Below, piece by piece: positions 62,581-64,000 of a stretch of DNA of 64,000 nucleotides. The notes under the pieces were generated by a model. It was not told the origin of the DNA and did not search any database. It saw only the letters and a program-made list of their open reading frames with translations. Source of the stretch: Paenibacillus taihuensis (GTDB lineage: Bacteria; Bacillota; Bacilli; Paenibacillales; Paenibacillaceae); assembly GCF_003386535.1 (NCBI RefSeq), contig NZ_QTTN01000001.1, positions 352,204 through 416,203 of the forward strand, read 5' to 3'. Positions within the stretch are counted from its first letter, which is position 1. Each line of letters begins with the position of its first letter. The translations under genes were made by a program, and so were the position numbers.

Positions 62581-62929
62581 CACTTCACACTCTTTTCTTT
62601 GGCCGCAGCCCGAATTTTGTGTTGCGTAGTTCATCCTATGCGTGAGACAAGCACGTTTACCCCTTGTAAGAGTCATTATATAAGTTGTACGCAGGATCGC
62701 ACGATATGAAATTGCTAGAAAAAAATAATTCGCTATGAAAAAAAACGAAGTGCTCAGTTGTATTAATAGTGATGGGGTTCCAATGCTCCGACAGTCTGGT
62801 TTACTCATTCATCTATATTATTGTTATTAACTTAAATATAGATTGCAACTTTTCTAGTGTAAGTGCCGTTTGGGAACATGTAACATGTAACTCTCTATCA
62901 AGGAGAAAAACAACGAGGAGGAAATTAGT
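62581..62929. other. Divergent promoter region, 349 bases
   Basis: Lies between the Gmad2 gene (minus) and the SLH gene (plus). No gene seen. It holds AT-rich stretches with AACATGTAACATGTAA (62875-62890, a 9-base direct repeat) and the strong site AGGAGG before 62930. Confidence 0.6.
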
Positions 62930-63874
62930 ATGAAAAAATTGGTGGCAGTGCTTTCCACCGCAGTTCTGATCAGCAGCGCTTCCGTGAGTACCGCATTCGC
63001 GTTCTCGGATGTTGACAAAAGTCAGTCCACAGTGGTAGCAACACTTCAGCAAAAGGGGATTGTGAACGGAACAGATCCGGGACATTTTAACCCAAAAGGA
63101 ACGGTCAACTTTGCGCAAGGCGTACAATTGATCGTGAATACATTCGGTTATAATTTGGATTTGATGCGGTTCTTGAAATTGCCGAAAGCTTCGGATTTCT
63201 ACACCAACGTTCCAGATAACGCTTGGTACGCGGATGCATTCGTTCGCGCTCATTTCAACGGCGTCGATATCCCGAAAGACGTAAACCCGAACGCCGTTAT
63301 GACACGCGAGCAGTTTGCATCTATGCTGGACAGTGCCTTGTCGAAGAAGGCGGACTTGCCTATGGTAAAGCTGTACTTGGCAGTCAAGGATGGGGATCAG
63401 ATCAGTACTGAGCTTCAAGGTAGTGTGGAGCGTCTTGTCTATTATAAAATCGTCGCTTTGGACAAAGACGGTAAATTCAATCCGAAGGGCGCGCTTAATC
63501 GCGGCGAGGCATCGACTTGGATTTATAACGCCATCAATGTCATGAATCAAGTGAAAGATCCAGTTCAATCGGAGAATGTCCAGTTGTCTGTAGAGAAAGT
63601 GAACGACGATGTGAACAAGGTGACAGTCTCTCGTGGTGAGAAGCCAAATGCAGGTTATGCCATTGCGATTGACAGCATTAGCTTTGGACAGGACGGACGT
63701 GCTGTGATTCACTATACGCTTCAAGATCCGAAGCCGGACCCAATGTACGCGGATATGATTACGGTCCCGACAGCCGTTACCTATATTTCTTCTAAATATG
63801 AAGCTGTATTGGAACCGGCTGCAGTAGATTCACCAGAACTTCGTCATAGTCATCCGATGATCCCAGCTCAATAA
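62930..63874 (+). CDS. SLH-domain surface protein with PrcB-like C-terminus
   Basis: 314 residues. Signal peptide 1-25 (STAFA-F). SLH modules follow: FSDVDKSQ...GIVNGTDPGHFNPKGTVNFAQG (26-75), NVPDNAWYADAFVRAHFNGV...MTREQFASML and FNPKGALNRGEASTWIYNAI (up to about 205). These bind the pyruvylated secondary cell-wall polymer. Residues 215-295 look like PrcB_C (VSRGEKPNAGYAIAIDSISF), found with proteases. AGGAGG precedes ATG. Confidence 0.88.
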   Translation: MKKLVAVLSTAVLISSASVSTAFAFSDVDKSQSTVVATLQQKGIVNGTDPGHFNPKGTVNFAQGVQLIVNTFGYNLDLMRFLKLPKASDFYTNVPDNAWYADAFVRAHFNGVDIPKDVNPNAVMTREQFASMLDSALSKKADLPMVKLYLAVKDGDQISTELQGSVERLVYYKIVALDKDGKFNPKGALNRGEASTWIYNAINVMNQVKDPVQSENVQLSVEKVNDDVNKVTVSRGEKPNAGYAIAIDSISFGQDGRAVIHYTLQDPKPDPMYADMITVPTAVTYISSKYEAVLEPAAVDSPELRHSHPMIPAQ

Positions 63875-63949
63875 ATTATGGATACAAACAAACGGTAGCC
63901 CACCAAGGCCAATGTCATTAAGTTAAGGTGTTGAACCAAATATCTATGC

Positions 63950-63988
63950 AAAGGAGCAGGTTATCGAAAGATAGCCTGCTCCTTTTTT
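63950..63988 (+). terminator. Terminator after SLH gene
   Basis: 16-bp stem AAAGGAGCAGGTTATC with complement (one G-U), GAAA tetraloop, then six T. Confidence 0.93.
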
Positions 63989-64000
63989 GCGTGAAAAAGA

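Noticed and set aside
62813..63724. 303-codon minus-strand ORF
   Set aside because: Antisense to the SLH gene, which has signal peptide, SLH motifs and AGGAGG; the antisense frame has no recognisable domain.
1..64000. Insertion sequence, prophage or integrative element
   Set aside because: No transposase, integrase, phage structural gene or tRNA-flanking repeat seen anywhere in the window.

Overview
The window reads as chromosomal DNA of a spore-forming, low-to-medium GC Gram-positive of the Paenibacillaceae (Paenibacillus/Cohnella type). Signs are strong AGGAGG-type ribosome binding sites with many GTG/TTG starts, a bacillithiol pair (YojF-BshB2), a Rex-type yjlC-ndh unit, a SpoIIP-like sporulation amidase, SLH and copper-amine-oxidase-N stalk proteins, and several small families typical of this group. 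This is inferred from gene content; no rRNA or tRNA gene is visible. I see no transposase, integrase, phage gene or CRISPR array.

Layout. 0-4.8 kb: end of a carbohydrate cluster (enolase-superfamily protein, beta-helix protein, GH29 fucosidase) and a PhyH dioxygenase. 4.9-9.4 kb: Tat-exported Rieske protein, then a tight operon selD-mnmH-peptidase-AAC(3)-like. 9.6-15.3 kb: transglutaminase-like and YcaQ-like genes (minus), a frameshifted MASE4-GGDEF gene, and an FtsH-like membrane protease. 15.3-26.2 kb: short housekeeping-like genes, an ABC exporter, a second PhyH gene and an AraC regulator, with two intergenic palindrome arrays. 26.7-30.2 kb: chorismate mutase, then a more AT-rich block with a barstar-domain protein, GNAT, HAD and aminoglycoside-phosphotransferase-like genes. 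30.2-43.9 kb: flavoproteins, kinases, SpoIIP-like amidase, HD protein, and an ECF42-type sigma factor with its DGPF partner. 43.9-48.4 kb: DUF1801, YojF-BshB2, acyl-CoA-dehydrogenase-like/AKR operon, DinB-like gene. 48.5-56.8 kb: AraC/MFS divergent pair, Rex-boxed yjlC-ndh, DinB2, a lipoprotein, then a decayed stretch (internally deleted GNAT, broken S41 peptidase). 56.9-64 kb: MarR/ClC divergent pair, palindrome array 3, MarR-DoxX pair with matching operators, frameshifted ThuA gene, SDR, Gmad2 and SLH proteins.

The most interesting signals are not genes. First, three intergenic loci carry arrays of short palindromes. Each array has its own palindrome sequence but the same spacing (about 51 and 61 bases) and a similar spacer motif. 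Second, two separate DGPF/YCII genes share an almost identical non-sigma-A promoter, TGTCGA-N17-CGTTGTT, which fits the known ECF42 preference and suggests a small regulon run by the sigma gene in this window. Third, a perfect operator-like palindrome, ATGCTATAGCAT, sits both in the MarR gene's own promoter and upstream of the next gene. Four genes are visibly broken (GGDEF, S41, GNAT, ThuA), from real decay or sequence errors.
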